Positions 8,003 to 15,569 of a stretch of 64,000 nt of DNA are shown here, piece by piece. Under the pieces are notes generated by a model that was given only the letters and a program-made list of their open reading frames with translations, was not told the DNA's origin and searched no databases. The stretch spans positions 124,001 to 188,000 of the forward strand of contig NZ_FOFU01000001.1 in NCBI RefSeq assembly GCF_900111035.1. The letters are read 5' to 3'. Each line of letters starts with the position of its first letter. Position 1 is the stretch's first letter. A program made the position numbers and the translations under genes. Source of the DNA: Treponema bryantii (GTDB taxonomy: Bacteria; Spirochaetota; Spirochaetia; Treponematales; Treponemataceae).

Positions 8003-8821
8003 TTATTTTTTATTCCGGCTTTTCCCGGGAGCTTCATTAAAATATTTTACATAAGAGCGGTAGAAGGATGAATAATCTGAAAAGCCACATTCCTCACTTG
8101 CCTGCTGAGTTGAAATACCTTTATGCAAAAGACTTCTTGCAGCTGTCAGGCGTTTTCTTAAAATATAGTCCCAGGGAGCTGAGCCTACATTTTTTTTGAA
8201 AAGTCGGGTGAATTGAGAAGTACTGTAATTAAAATGCTCCGAAAGATCAGGAATTGTTATTTCTTCAAAAAGATGCTGATTGATGTAAGGTACAACTTTT
8301 TCTGCAAACCCTGGTGAATTTTTTTCTGATTGTTTTCTGTCTACAAATGCCTGATTTATCATATATAAAAGAAGAGGAAGGTTTGTTTTTAAGGCAAGAT
8401 AGCGATCGTAATCATTTTTTGCATTCACCATATTAGTAAAAAGAGTTCGGACAAGCTTTACATCCAGCTGCTCTTCTGTAAAAAGATTATCTTTTCCAAG
8501 TTCACGATCCAGAAAAGCTCTGGCTAAATGCATGTCTGGATCTGCTTCTTTCATAAAATCCAGGGGAAAGTTGATTGCAAAACGTTCATAGCGTTCTTCG
8601 TTTACAATTCTTGCAATGTGAAGTTCAGAGGGACGCATAATTAAAAGAGAATCTGGCTTTAGCGGATAACGAGAACCTTCTACCAGATAATCAACCCTGC
8701 CGGAAATAAAAAAGTAAATCTCGCAGCGGCTGTGAATGTGCATGTCATCATTTACAAGCCTTGGCTTTTCATCAATGGCATGGCGGATATAAATGTTATG
8801 ATTGTCATATTCGTTCAGCAT
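8003..8821 (-). CDS. AraC-family transcriptional regulator with cupin sensor
   Basis: A 272-residue regulator. The N-terminal ~150 residues look like a cupin-type effector domain (HIHSRCEIYFFISGRVDYLVEG, LLIMRPSELHIARI). The C-terminal ~100 residues are a double helix-turn-helix of AraC type (FNYSTSQFTRLFKKNVGSAPWDYILRKRL and QQASEECGFSDYSSFYRSYVKYF). I place the start at ATG 8821 and not 8920. The longer version would leave only 16 bases to the divergent gene, and a promoter fits just before 8821. It probably controls the divergent epimerase/oxidoreductase pair at 8937-10878. Confidence 0.88.
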   Translation of the reverse strand: MLNEYDNHNIYIRHAIDEKPRLVNDDMHIHSRCEIYFFISGRVDYLVEGSRYPLKPDSLLIMRPSELHIARIVNEERYERFAINFPLDFMKEADPDMHLARAFLDRELGKDNLFTEEQLDVKLVRTLFTNMVNAKNDYDRYLALKTNLPLLLYMINQAFVDRKQSEKNSPGFAEKVVPYINQHLFEEITIPDLSEHFNYSTSQFTRLFKKNVGSAPWDYILRKRLTAARSLLHKGISTQQASEECGFSDYSSFYRSYVKYFNEAPGKSRNKK

Positions 8822-8856
8822 AAAATCAGAATAATTCAATATGCTTGAAAATACAA
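8822..8856 (-). promoter_or_regulatory. Promoter of the AraC regulator, leaderless type
   Basis: On the minus strand TTGTAT (8856-8851), 17-base spacer, TATTCT (8833-8828), then six bases to the ATG at 8821. There is no Shine-Dalgarno sequence in between. Confidence 0.6.
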
Positions 8857-8936
8857 TATAAAACGCTTTTATTAGCAATGTTAATGTAAAATAAGTCGTG
8901 TTAGGATAATTATATCGCAAGGAAAAGGAGCTGTAT

Positions 8937-9758
8937 ATGAAATTTAAACTTGCTGCATTTGCAGATGAAGCAGATTCAAGTATTGACGGTCAGATATTGG
9001 CGATGAAAGAAAATTCTGTTTCGCTTCTGGAGATTCGGGGAGTGGATGGTCAGAATATCGCAGATATTTCAAAGGATAAGGCAAATGAAGTTCGCATAAA
9101 GCTTGATGATGCTGGACTTGGAGTCTGGTCGCTGGGCTCGCCCTTTGGAAAAATAGATATAAATGATGATTTTGCTTCTCATCTTGATAAGTTTAAGCAT
9201 ATTCTGGAAATTGGAAAAATTCTTGGTGCTAAAAAGCTCCGTCTTTTTAGTTTTTACGGAACTACAGAAGAGCCTCAAAAATATTTTGACAAGGTAATTC
9301 AAAATCTGCAGGCCTTTCTGAATGCGGCAAGGGGCAGCGGAATAATGCTTTGTCATGAAAATGAAAAAGGAATTTATGGAGATATCGCTTCTCGCTGTCT
9401 GGAGATTCATAAGGCACTTCCTGAACTAAAAGCGATTTTTGACCCCGCAAATTTTATTCAATGCGGGCAAGATACAAAGGAAGCCTGGGGACTTCTTGCT
9501 CCTTATGTTGAATACATGCATATAAAAGATGCAAAGGCTGATGGTTCGGTTGTTCCGGCAGGTAAGGGAGAAGGAAATCTTCCATATATTATAAATCATT
9601 ACAAGGGACAAGTTTTAACAATAGAACCACATCTAAAAGTTTTTTCTGGTTTTGAAAATCTGGAGAGCGGACAAAAAACACAAATGCAGGAATACAGCTA
9701 TCCTTCATCACGAGCTGCTTTTGATGCTGCAGTTAATGCATTGAAGGAATTAATATAG
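8937..9758 (+). CDS. sugar phosphate isomerase/epimerase, xylose isomerase-like TIM barrel
   Basis: A 273-residue TIM-barrel protein of the AP-endonuclease-2/xylose isomerase-like superfamily. Metal-binding residues are expected in MLCHENEKG (Glu), IFDPANFIQCG (Asp), YMHIKDA (His) and LTIEPH (Glu). Such enzymes isomerise or epimerise sugars or inositols. The exact substrate cannot be read off. It starts at ATG 8937 behind AAGGAGCTGTAT. Ten bases separate its stop from the Gfo/Idh oxidoreductase start, so the two form an operon, and the divergent AraC gene is the likely regulator. Confidence 0.85.
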   Translation: MKFKLAAFADEADSSIDGQILAMKENSVSLLEIRGVDGQNIADISKDKANEVRIKLDDAGLGVWSLGSPFGKIDINDDFASHLDKFKHILEIGKILGAKKLRLFSFYGTTEEPQKYFDKVIQNLQAFLNAARGSGIMLCHENEKGIYGDIASRCLEIHKALPELKAIFDPANFIQCGQDTKEAWGLLAPYVEYMHIKDAKADGSVVPAGKGEGNLPYIINHYKGQVLTIEPHLKVFSGFENLESGQKTQMQEYSYPSSRAAFDAAVNALKELI

Positions 9759-9768
9759 GAGGATGAAA

Positions 9769-10878
9769 ATGGAAAAAATCAAACTAGGAATTATCGGAAT
9801 GGGTAATATGGGAAGCGGGCATTTTAGAAATGTGGAAGCTGGAAAATGTCCGAGCGTTGAAGTTACTGCAGTTTGTGATATAAATCCACAACGCCTTGAA
9901 ACTCTTGGAGAAGTTGCAGCCTTTACAGATGCAGACAAAATGCTTGAAAGCGGGCTTGTAGATTCAGTTTTGATTGCAGTTCCGCATTATCTGCATCCTC
10001 TTATGGCAATTAAGGCCTTTGAACATAAAGTCAATGTTCTTACAGAAAAACCTGCAGGTGTTTATGCCCGTCAGGTTCGGGAAATGAATGAAGCCGCAGT
10101 AAAGACCGGTGTTAAATTTGGAATTATGTTTAATCAAAGAACCAATCCTCTTTATGCAAGGGCCAGGGAAATAGTACAAAGCGGGCAGTTAGGAAAGCCG
10201 AAACGCTTGGTATGGATTATTACAAACTGGTATCGTACTCAGGCTTATTATGATTCTGGCAGCTGGCGGGCGACTTGGGATGGAGAGGGTGGAGGTGTAC
10301 TTTTGAATCAGGCACCTCACAATCTTGATCTCTGGCAGTGGATTTTTGGAATGCCAAAAAGGGTCAGGGCTTTCTGTGATTTTGGAAAATACCATAAAAT
10401 TGATGTTGAAGATGATGTTACAATTTTTGCTGAATACGAAAACGGAGCTAGAGCAAGTTTTATTACAACAACTGGTGAAGCACCTGGTACAAATCGCCTT
10501 GAGATTTCAGGTGACAGAGGCAAGATTATAATAGAAGATGGAAAACTTAAATGGTGGAAGCTTGATGAGGCCGAAAGAGAATTCTGTTTTTCAGCCAGAG
10601 AAGGTTTTATTTGTCCGGCTTCAAAATATCAAGAGTTTTCTGAGCCTGCACCAGAAGGGCACCCGGAAGTTCTGGAAGCTTTTGCAAAATCAATTCTTAC
10701 TGGTTCAGAGCTGATTGCCCGAGGGGAAGAAGGCTTAAATTCACTTTCAATTTCTAATGCAGCTTATCTTTCCACCTGGACAGATGACTGGGCAGAACTT
10801 CCTGTTGATGAAGAGCTTTTTGAAAAGAAGCTGGCCCAATTAAGGGAAAAAGAAAAAGGAAAGCCTCAAAAAAAATAA
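9769..10878 (+). CDS. Gfo/Idh/MocA-family NAD(P)-dependent oxidoreductase
   Basis: A 369-residue oxidoreductase. The Rossmann motif is GIIGMGNMGSGHF at the N-terminus. The family motif TEKPAGVYA (EKP) and the C-terminal GGVLLNQAPHNLDLWQWIFG (catalytic histidine region) are present. The preferred start is ATG 9769, because AGGAGG at 9757-9762 is then 6 bases away; the in-frame ATG at 9763 directly abuts it. Coupled to the TIM-barrel epimerase, it likely oxidises or reduces a sugar, inositol or related polyol. Downstream, 10882-10919 contains a hairpin (CCGCTCAC/GTGAGCGG) without a U run. Confidence 0.9.
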   Translation: MEKIKLGIIGMGNMGSGHFRNVEAGKCPSVEVTAVCDINPQRLETLGEVAAFTDADKMLESGLVDSVLIAVPHYLHPLMAIKAFEHKVNVLTEKPAGVYARQVREMNEAAVKTGVKFGIMFNQRTNPLYARAREIVQSGQLGKPKRLVWIITNWYRTQAYYDSGSWRATWDGEGGGVLLNQAPHNLDLWQWIFGMPKRVRAFCDFGKYHKIDVEDDVTIFAEYENGARASFITTTGEAPGTNRLEISGDRGKIIIEDGKLKWWKLDEAEREFCFSAREGFICPASKYQEFSEPAPEGHPEVLEAFAKSILTGSELIARGEEGLNSLSISNAAYLSTWTDDWAELPVDEELFEKKLAQLREKEKGKPQKK

Positions 10879-11026
10879 TTTCCGCTCACCTGGAATCACT
10901 GGAAGTTCTGCGTGAGCGGTGGAAAGTTCACTGGTGAAATAGCTGGAGACTAAGTGTTTAGATAAGCCCTCGAAATAACAGCACCTTTTTGTTATAGTAA
11001 ATGAAAGATAAAAGGAGAATTAAAAA

Positions 11027-11791
11027 ATGGAATTCAGGAAAATTTTTGACACAATCCCGGAGCAGTTTGATAAGTTCAGACCACGCTACAGTAAGGAGCT
11101 TTTTGACAGTCTGATTGATTTTACAAAAATTGGGCCTGGGAAAAAAGTGCTGGAAATAGGACCTGGTACCGGGCAGGCAACAGAGCCGATTTTGGACACT
11201 GGCTGCGACTACAATGCAATTGAGTTGGGAGAACATCTTTATGCAAAGATGAAGGAAAAATTCGGTAACCGACCTAATTTTCATATTGTAAATGATGATT
11301 TTATTACGCATGATTTTGAAGGGAAAAAGTTTGACCTCATTTATTCTGCCGCAACAATTCAGTGGATTCCCGAAGACATTGCCTTTTCAAAAACTTATGA
11401 GCTGCTTGCTCCCGGCGGCACCCTTGCAATGCTGCTTACAAAGTCTGAATATAAGAGTACAAATCCGTCTCTTCATGATGATATCCAGAAAATATATGAT
11501 GCATACTTTAAACCGGAAACTCCCTATCAGCAAAGAGGCTTTCATTACCAGAACGCCACAAACTACGGCTATGTAGATTTTGAAGAACGGGACTTTTACG
11601 GCAAACGTGAAATGACTGCCGACGAATACGTTGCCTTTAGCGGTACCCACTGCGACCACATGGTAATTGCAGAACCTTACAAGACAAAGTTTTTTGAAGG
11701 TTTGCACAAGGCAGTATTAGCACATGGAAACAAAATTATTTTTAATGATACTTATGTTATGTATCTGACAAAAAAGCCAAATAAAAGGTAA
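11027..11791 (+). CDS. class I SAM-dependent methyltransferase
   Basis: A 254-residue methyltransferase. Motif I is VLEIGPGTGQATEPIL (residues about 40-55), followed by YNAIELGEHL (acidic ribose-binding position), FDLIYSAATIQWIPE and LLAPGGTLAM, the standard Methyltransf_11/25 order. The C-terminal part (DFEERDFYGKREMTADEYVAF) resembles small-molecule methyltransferases of the UbiE/trans-aconitate type. Substrate unknown. The ribosome binding site AAAGGAGAA precedes ATG 11027, and a possible -10 box TATAGT is at 10993-10998. The peptidase gene follows 9 bases after its stop, so the two may be co-transcribed. Confidence 0.85.
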   Translation: MEFRKIFDTIPEQFDKFRPRYSKELFDSLIDFTKIGPGKKVLEIGPGTGQATEPILDTGCDYNAIELGEHLYAKMKEKFGNRPNFHIVNDDFITHDFEGKKFDLIYSAATIQWIPEDIAFSKTYELLAPGGTLAMLLTKSEYKSTNPSLHDDIQKIYDAYFKPETPYQQRGFHYQNATNYGYVDFEERDFYGKREMTADEYVAFSGTHCDHMVIAEPYKTKFFEGLHKAVLAHGNKIIFNDTYVMYLTKKPNKR

Positions 11792-11800
11792 TATACAAAT

Positions 11801-12610
11801 ATGTATACAATTCCTTCTGAGTTTAATGATTTTATTGCAGCTGATTGCGACAGGGCTGCTTTTATTCAGAATTATCTGAATAGGGCAGGACTTGAAGCTC
11901 CTGTTTTACAGATGGAAGGAAAAAATCATATCTATGTAAAATTTCCCCAGAATCAGTATAACTCAATGTTTCGTATAAAAACGGTAATTGCTCATTATGA
12001 CAGATTTCCTGGTAGCCCCGGGGCAAATGATAATTCGGCGGCAGTTTTCTGTCTGTTGGAGTGGGCAATAAAACTTGCGAGACTTGCGCAACCTTTATTC
12101 CACAACATCCGCCTTATTTTCACCGACGGCGAAGAACTTGGTGCGGCGGGCGGCGTCGCAGAACAAGGCGCCTTCCCCCTAGCTCAAGTGTTCCGCCGCC
12201 TCGGCATCACGAACGACGACATCTTCGTATTCGACTGCATGGGACGCGGCGACGTTCCGATTCTCACTCAGACAATTCTTCCGCCTAAGATACCTGCCAG
12301 TTTTGTAAAAGAATTCAGCGCTCTCGAGCAGCGCGCCGCAACTTTCCTGCAGACCTCGGCAAATGGCCGCTGGTTTTGTCTGCCCTGTAACTATTCCGAC
12401 AACGCTAGCTTTATCGCAAATGGTATTCCAGCCGTGGCCATCACAATGCTGCCTTCGCTGGAAGTCAATGCCGCCACTCAGGGCCAGCAACCTCAGACCT
12501 GGCAGCTCCTTCACACTCCGGGCGACAACCTTGCTTCTCTTACACCAAAGAGCTTTGAAATCTTCCATAATATTTTGAATAATCTTGCCGCGCTAAAAAC
12601 TTTGTGTTAG
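11801..12610 (+). CDS. M28-family peptidase-like protein
   Basis: A 269-residue zinc aminopeptidase-like protein. Candidate metal ligands: His and Asp in VIAHYDRFPGSPGANDNS, the Glu-Glu pair in FTDGEELGAAGG, and Asp in FDCMGRGD, in the order found in peptidase family M28. There is no signal peptide, so it is probably cytosolic. The base composition changes sharply inside the gene: roughly 12085-12480 is much richer in G+C, with runs such as GGTGCGGCGGGCGGCG, than the AT-rich start. This suggests recombination with foreign DNA or a composition patch. The reading frame stays open across the change. Confidence 0.75.
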   Translation: MYTIPSEFNDFIAADCDRAAFIQNYLNRAGLEAPVLQMEGKNHIYVKFPQNQYNSMFRIKTVIAHYDRFPGSPGANDNSAAVFCLLEWAIKLARLAQPLFHNIRLIFTDGEELGAAGGVAEQGAFPLAQVFRRLGITNDDIFVFDCMGRGDVPILTQTILPPKIPASFVKEFSALEQRAATFLQTSANGRWFCLPCNYSDNASFIANGIPAVAITMLPSLEVNAATQGQQPQTWQLLHTPGDNLASLTPKSFEIFHNILNNLAALKTLC

Positions 12611-12661
12611 TTTAGTCTACCGCGGTACCCCGACATTTTTAAGGACTTCCATAATCAAAGC

Positions 12662-13129
12662 TTATTCTTTACTTCTTTCCTGAATCTTCGCCAGCGCATC
12701 ATTGAGTTTTTCATCTTCTTTTTTAGTAAAGAAATGTGTAATCAGAATGCTTATTACAGTGCTCAGCGAGTAAGATGCGAGAACAAGAATCCAGATAAGA
12801 AGTCTGTCTGGAATCCAATGGCAGATTAATGCAATAATCACAAAAACTACGATGGTCAAAACAAAAAAGAATATATTCCTGAGTATCAGATTTGTTTTTT
12901 TAAGAAATACATCTGTGAAAAAAACAAGTCTCAATACACATATAAAAAAAGAAAATGCAAAAAGCTGAAAGAAAGTTGTTATTGCAATTCCTTTATTTTC
13001 AGTCATAAAAAGATTTGGAAATGATTCTGCTTCTTTTCCTATAAGTACTGTCGCAATTGCAAACATCAAAATAATTACGGCAAAGATTTTTAATAAGCTT
13101 TCTATAAATGATACCAGGCGTTTTTTCAT
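12662..13129 (-). CDS. small membrane protein, DUF3021-like
   Basis: A 155-residue protein with four hydrophobic segments (about 12-30, 48-66, 82-101 and 108-128) and a charged C-terminal tail. Size, topology and position immediately behind a LytTR DNA-binding gene match the DUF3021 proteins usually paired with LytTR regulators. The gap to that gene is one base, so translation is likely coupled. Its role is unknown; in such pairs the membrane protein is thought to modulate the regulator. Confidence 0.65.
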   Translation of the reverse strand: MKKRLVSFIESLLKIFAVIILMFAIATVLIGKEAESFPNLFMTENKGIAITTFFQLFAFSFFICVLRLVFFTDVFLKKTNLILRNIFFFVLTIVVFVIIALICHWIPDRLLIWILVLASYSLSTVISILITHFFTKKEDEKLNDALAKIQERSKE

Positions 13130-13130
13130 A

Positions 13131-13571
13131 TTAACGAACTCCTATCTTTGATTTAAACTCTTCAGAATAAGCGCGCGAAATTATCAGCTGATATCCATTT
13201 TTGAGTCTTACACGAATTTTGCGGTCAATATCAGATTTAAGACTTTCTATTTTATTCAGATTCAAAAGGGTAGACTTATTGATGCGGAAAAAATTATGTT
13301 CTGCAAGCATAGCTTCTAGCTCATACAATCGAAGTGAAGTTTCAAAAACTCCATCCTCTGTATAAATAAAGGTGCAGCGCTCAACAGTTTCCACATATAA
13401 GATTGCTTTTAAATCAATCAGATGAATTTCGCCGTTGACCTTTACAGAAAGCTTTTTATCTGTAACGCGTAAAGCTTCAATAAGACGCTCCAGTTCAGGA
13501 GTTATTTCCCTGCAGGTAATGTTCAGTGTAGTTTCCTGAACAGAAGCATCTGTCTGAATAGTTATTTTCAT
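13131..13571 (-). CDS. LytTR-family DNA-binding transcriptional regulator
   Basis: A 146-residue protein whose C-terminal ~100 residues form a LytTR domain: LIDLKAILYVETVERCTFIYTEDG, LRLYELEAMLAEHNFFRINKSTLLNLNKIESL and LKNGYQLIISRAYSEEFKSKIG. The N-terminal ~45 residues contain no receiver domain, so it is not a phosphorylation-controlled response regulator. It overlaps the upstream membrane protein gene by 4 bases (ATGA) and the DUF3021-like gene follows after one base, so the three make a compact operon that is probably autoregulated. Confidence 0.85.
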   Translation of the reverse strand: MKITIQTDASVQETTLNITCREITPELERLIEALRVTDKKLSVKVNGEIHLIDLKAILYVETVERCTFIYTEDGVFETSLRLYELEAMLAEHNFFRINKSTLLNLNKIESLKSDIDRKIRVRLKNGYQLIISRAYSEEFKSKIGVR

Positions 13572-14419
13572 GTTTCTATTGTATCAGACTTTTCAGATTT
13601 CAGGTAAGATTTTTCCCGCATCAAACCAACCCAATAAAAGAGCATAGCCGGCAGTATCGGCGCTGCAAAATCATAAATCAGATTCATGTCTTCCAGCACA
13701 AGCCCCTGATAAAGAGCAAAAATCAGCACAGAGCCGGCATAAAAAATAAGTGTTCTGAAAATCAGCTTTGGCTTTGAAATCAATGACAGCACAAAAGTAA
13801 GAATCATCGGCAGATAGAATTGCAGCATGTTTTTGATGTCTGTGTGTTCTGTGTTTATTTCAACCTTTTGAATTAATGCAAAAATGATTGAAACAATTGT
13901 ATAGACAAAAAACACTCCGACAGCAAGAATTATCGCCATTAGAACTGTGTTTTGCAAAATCGATTTCTTGTCTTCAGACTGATTGATGTATTTGCATACC
14001 AAAACGCTGAAAAGCAGAGTCTGAGTCATTACTTCTGGCAGACCGATAAAATGAAAGGCAAGCGGCAGCTTAGAATAGATAACGCCTTCGATTGAAGAAG
14101 GTGCTGAAGACATAGGTCCGATAATTCCAATTCCTACAAACAAAAGCCAGAGAAAAAGCCAGCCGTTTTTCTTTGCTTTGAAAAATTCCCTGAATGGAAG
14201 AAGAATAAAGGCAAATAAAAGCCCTCTTATAATCTGTACAAAAGGTCCGAGAGCATTTGCCGTTCCACCATAATCTCTAAAGTAATCACTGACGCCTGGT
14301 TGCTGCCACCAATAGTCGTAGCGCAGTAAATTTGAAAAAATTACACCGCAGAGAAAATAAGTCAGACTGTGAACCAGAGTAACATACATTACATACTTAA
14401 AAGTTTTGTTGCTTTTCAT
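13568..14419 (-). CDS. multi-pass membrane protein of unknown function
   Basis: A 283-residue protein with about seven hydrophobic helices. I choose ATG 14419 because GGAGG stands 5 bases before it on the minus strand; an upstream in-frame start at 14533 has no such site. I do not recognise the family. Being the first gene of an operon with a LytTR regulator, it may be a sensor or the main regulated product, but nothing in the sequence proves this. No catalytic motif is evident. Confidence 0.6.
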   Translation of the reverse strand: MKSNKTFKYVMYVTLVHSLTYFLCGVIFSNLLRYDYWWQQPGVSDYFRDYGGTANALGPFVQIIRGLLFAFILLPFREFFKAKKNGWLFLWLLFVGIGIIGPMSSAPSSIEGVIYSKLPLAFHFIGLPEVMTQTLLFSVLVCKYINQSEDKKSILQNTVLMAIILAVGVFFVYTIVSIIFALIQKVEINTEHTDIKNMLQFYLPMILTFVLSLISKPKLIFRTLIFYAGSVLIFALYQGLVLEDMNLIYDFAAPILPAMLFYWVGLMREKSYLKSEKSDTIET

Positions 14420-14576
14420 AACAACCTCCGAGGCAGAATATATAATAGAAAAATACAGAAAAGAAGGGGCTTTTTCGCAACTTGCCGGAATAAAAGGCCG
14501 AGTTGCCGGATTTCCGTCATAAACTAGGGCCATATGGAACAGGGGCCAGCATCTATTTATTATATAAATCTTTCAA

Positions 14577-14589
14577 TATAATTAGATTT
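14577..14589 (+). promoter_or_regulatory. -10 box of the radical SAM gene, leaderless type
   Basis: TATAAT at 14577-14582 is 7 bases before ATG 14590. The intervening TAGATTT holds no Shine-Dalgarno sequence. The -35 region is weak. Confidence 0.5.
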
Positions 14590-15519
14590 ATGCAGACTCT
14601 TTCTAGCTTTTACGAATCAATCTTCGGCTGCAAAACTTATAAGATTTCTCTGGATGCAGGCTGTACCTGTCCGAACCGGGACTGTACTAAGGGCAGAGGC
14701 GGCTGTATTTTCTGCTCAGAAAATGGAAGCGGTGATTTTGCTGCGTCGAGAAATCTTTCAATCCGTGAGCAGCTGGAACAGGGCCGCACTCTTGTTGAAG
14801 CAAAGCTCCGCGGACGGAGTGGGGGGAGACAAGGAAAATATATTGCATACTTTCAGAATTTCTCTTCGACCTATGGCGATGCTGAAGTGCTGCTTGGAAA
14901 ATACCGTGAAGCTTTGTCATGTGAAGGTGTAGCAGGGCTTGCCGTTGCAACCCGACCGGATTGTCTTAATGAGCAGATCCTTCTGGGACTCGCCGACATC
15001 TCAAAGAATCATTTTGTTCAGATTGAACTGGGGCTTCAGACAAGTAACGAACAGACCGGCCAGCTCATAAACCGCTGTTACACAAATCAGGATTATACAG
15101 ATGCTGTGGCGTGGATTCACGAGGCATCGCCGCAGATTCACATAGTAACACACCTGATATTCGGACTGCCCGGTGAATCAGAAGAAGATATGCTGAACTC
15201 CGTGAAGTTCGTCGTACAGACAAATGAAAATACACGCCATGCTGAATATGTTTCAGCATCTCCTTTCGGTATAAAAATCACCAGCCTCTACGTCCTTAAA
15301 AACACTCCTCTTGCGCAAATGTTCGAATTCGGTGAGTATGAACCGTTATCAAAAGAACTGTACTTCGAACTTCTGAAAAAAGCTCTGCTACTCATTCCAC
15401 AAAACTGCGTAGTTCACCGTCTCACAGGCGATCCTCCGAAAAAACTGCTGCTTGCACCAGACTGGACTACAGATAAAAAGCGGATCTTAAATGAAATCAA
15501 TCAGATAACTCTATGTTGA
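14590..15519 (+). CDS. YhcC-type radical SAM protein (TIGR01212 family)
   Basis: A 309-residue radical SAM enzyme. The N-terminus, ISLDAGCTCPNRDCTKGRGG followed by CIFC, is the characteristic cysteine cluster of the YhcC/TIGR01212 family, and NGSGDFA, YFQNFSSTYG, LAVATRPDCL, ELGLQT and HLIFGLPGE follow in the usual order. Function is unproven for the family; roles in tRNA or redox-related modification have been suggested. I choose ATG 14590 because the homologous N-terminus begins there (TLSxFYxxxFGxK) and a -10 box lies just upstream. Divergent from the LytTR operon. Confidence 0.85.
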   Translation: MQTLSSFYESIFGCKTYKISLDAGCTCPNRDCTKGRGGCIFCSENGSGDFAASRNLSIREQLEQGRTLVEAKLRGRSGGRQGKYIAYFQNFSSTYGDAEVLLGKYREALSCEGVAGLAVATRPDCLNEQILLGLADISKNHFVQIELGLQTSNEQTGQLINRCYTNQDYTDAVAWIHEASPQIHIVTHLIFGLPGESEEDMLNSVKFVVQTNENTRHAEYVSASPFGIKITSLYVLKNTPLAQMFEFGEYEPLSKELYFELLKKALLLIPQNCVVHRLTGDPPKKLLLAPDWTTDKKRILNEINQITLC

Positions 15520-15569
15520 CACAGGTATTTATAAAAGTGTATTTTTATTTAAAAAGGAGACTTAAACAG

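Noticed and set aside
8822-8920. Longer start (8920) for the AraC regulator
   Set aside because: It would leave 16 bases to the divergent gene and cover the promoter found at 8822-8856. The extra residues are hydrophobic and unlike the family.
12061-12578. Alternative frames in the GC-rich part of the peptidase gene
   Set aside because: Open frames on both strands arise from the GC-rich composition. Only the 11801-12610 frame carries zinc-binding motifs.
14503-14589. Longer start (14503) for the radical SAM gene
   Set aside because: The extra 29 residues have no counterpart in the family and cover the -10 box.
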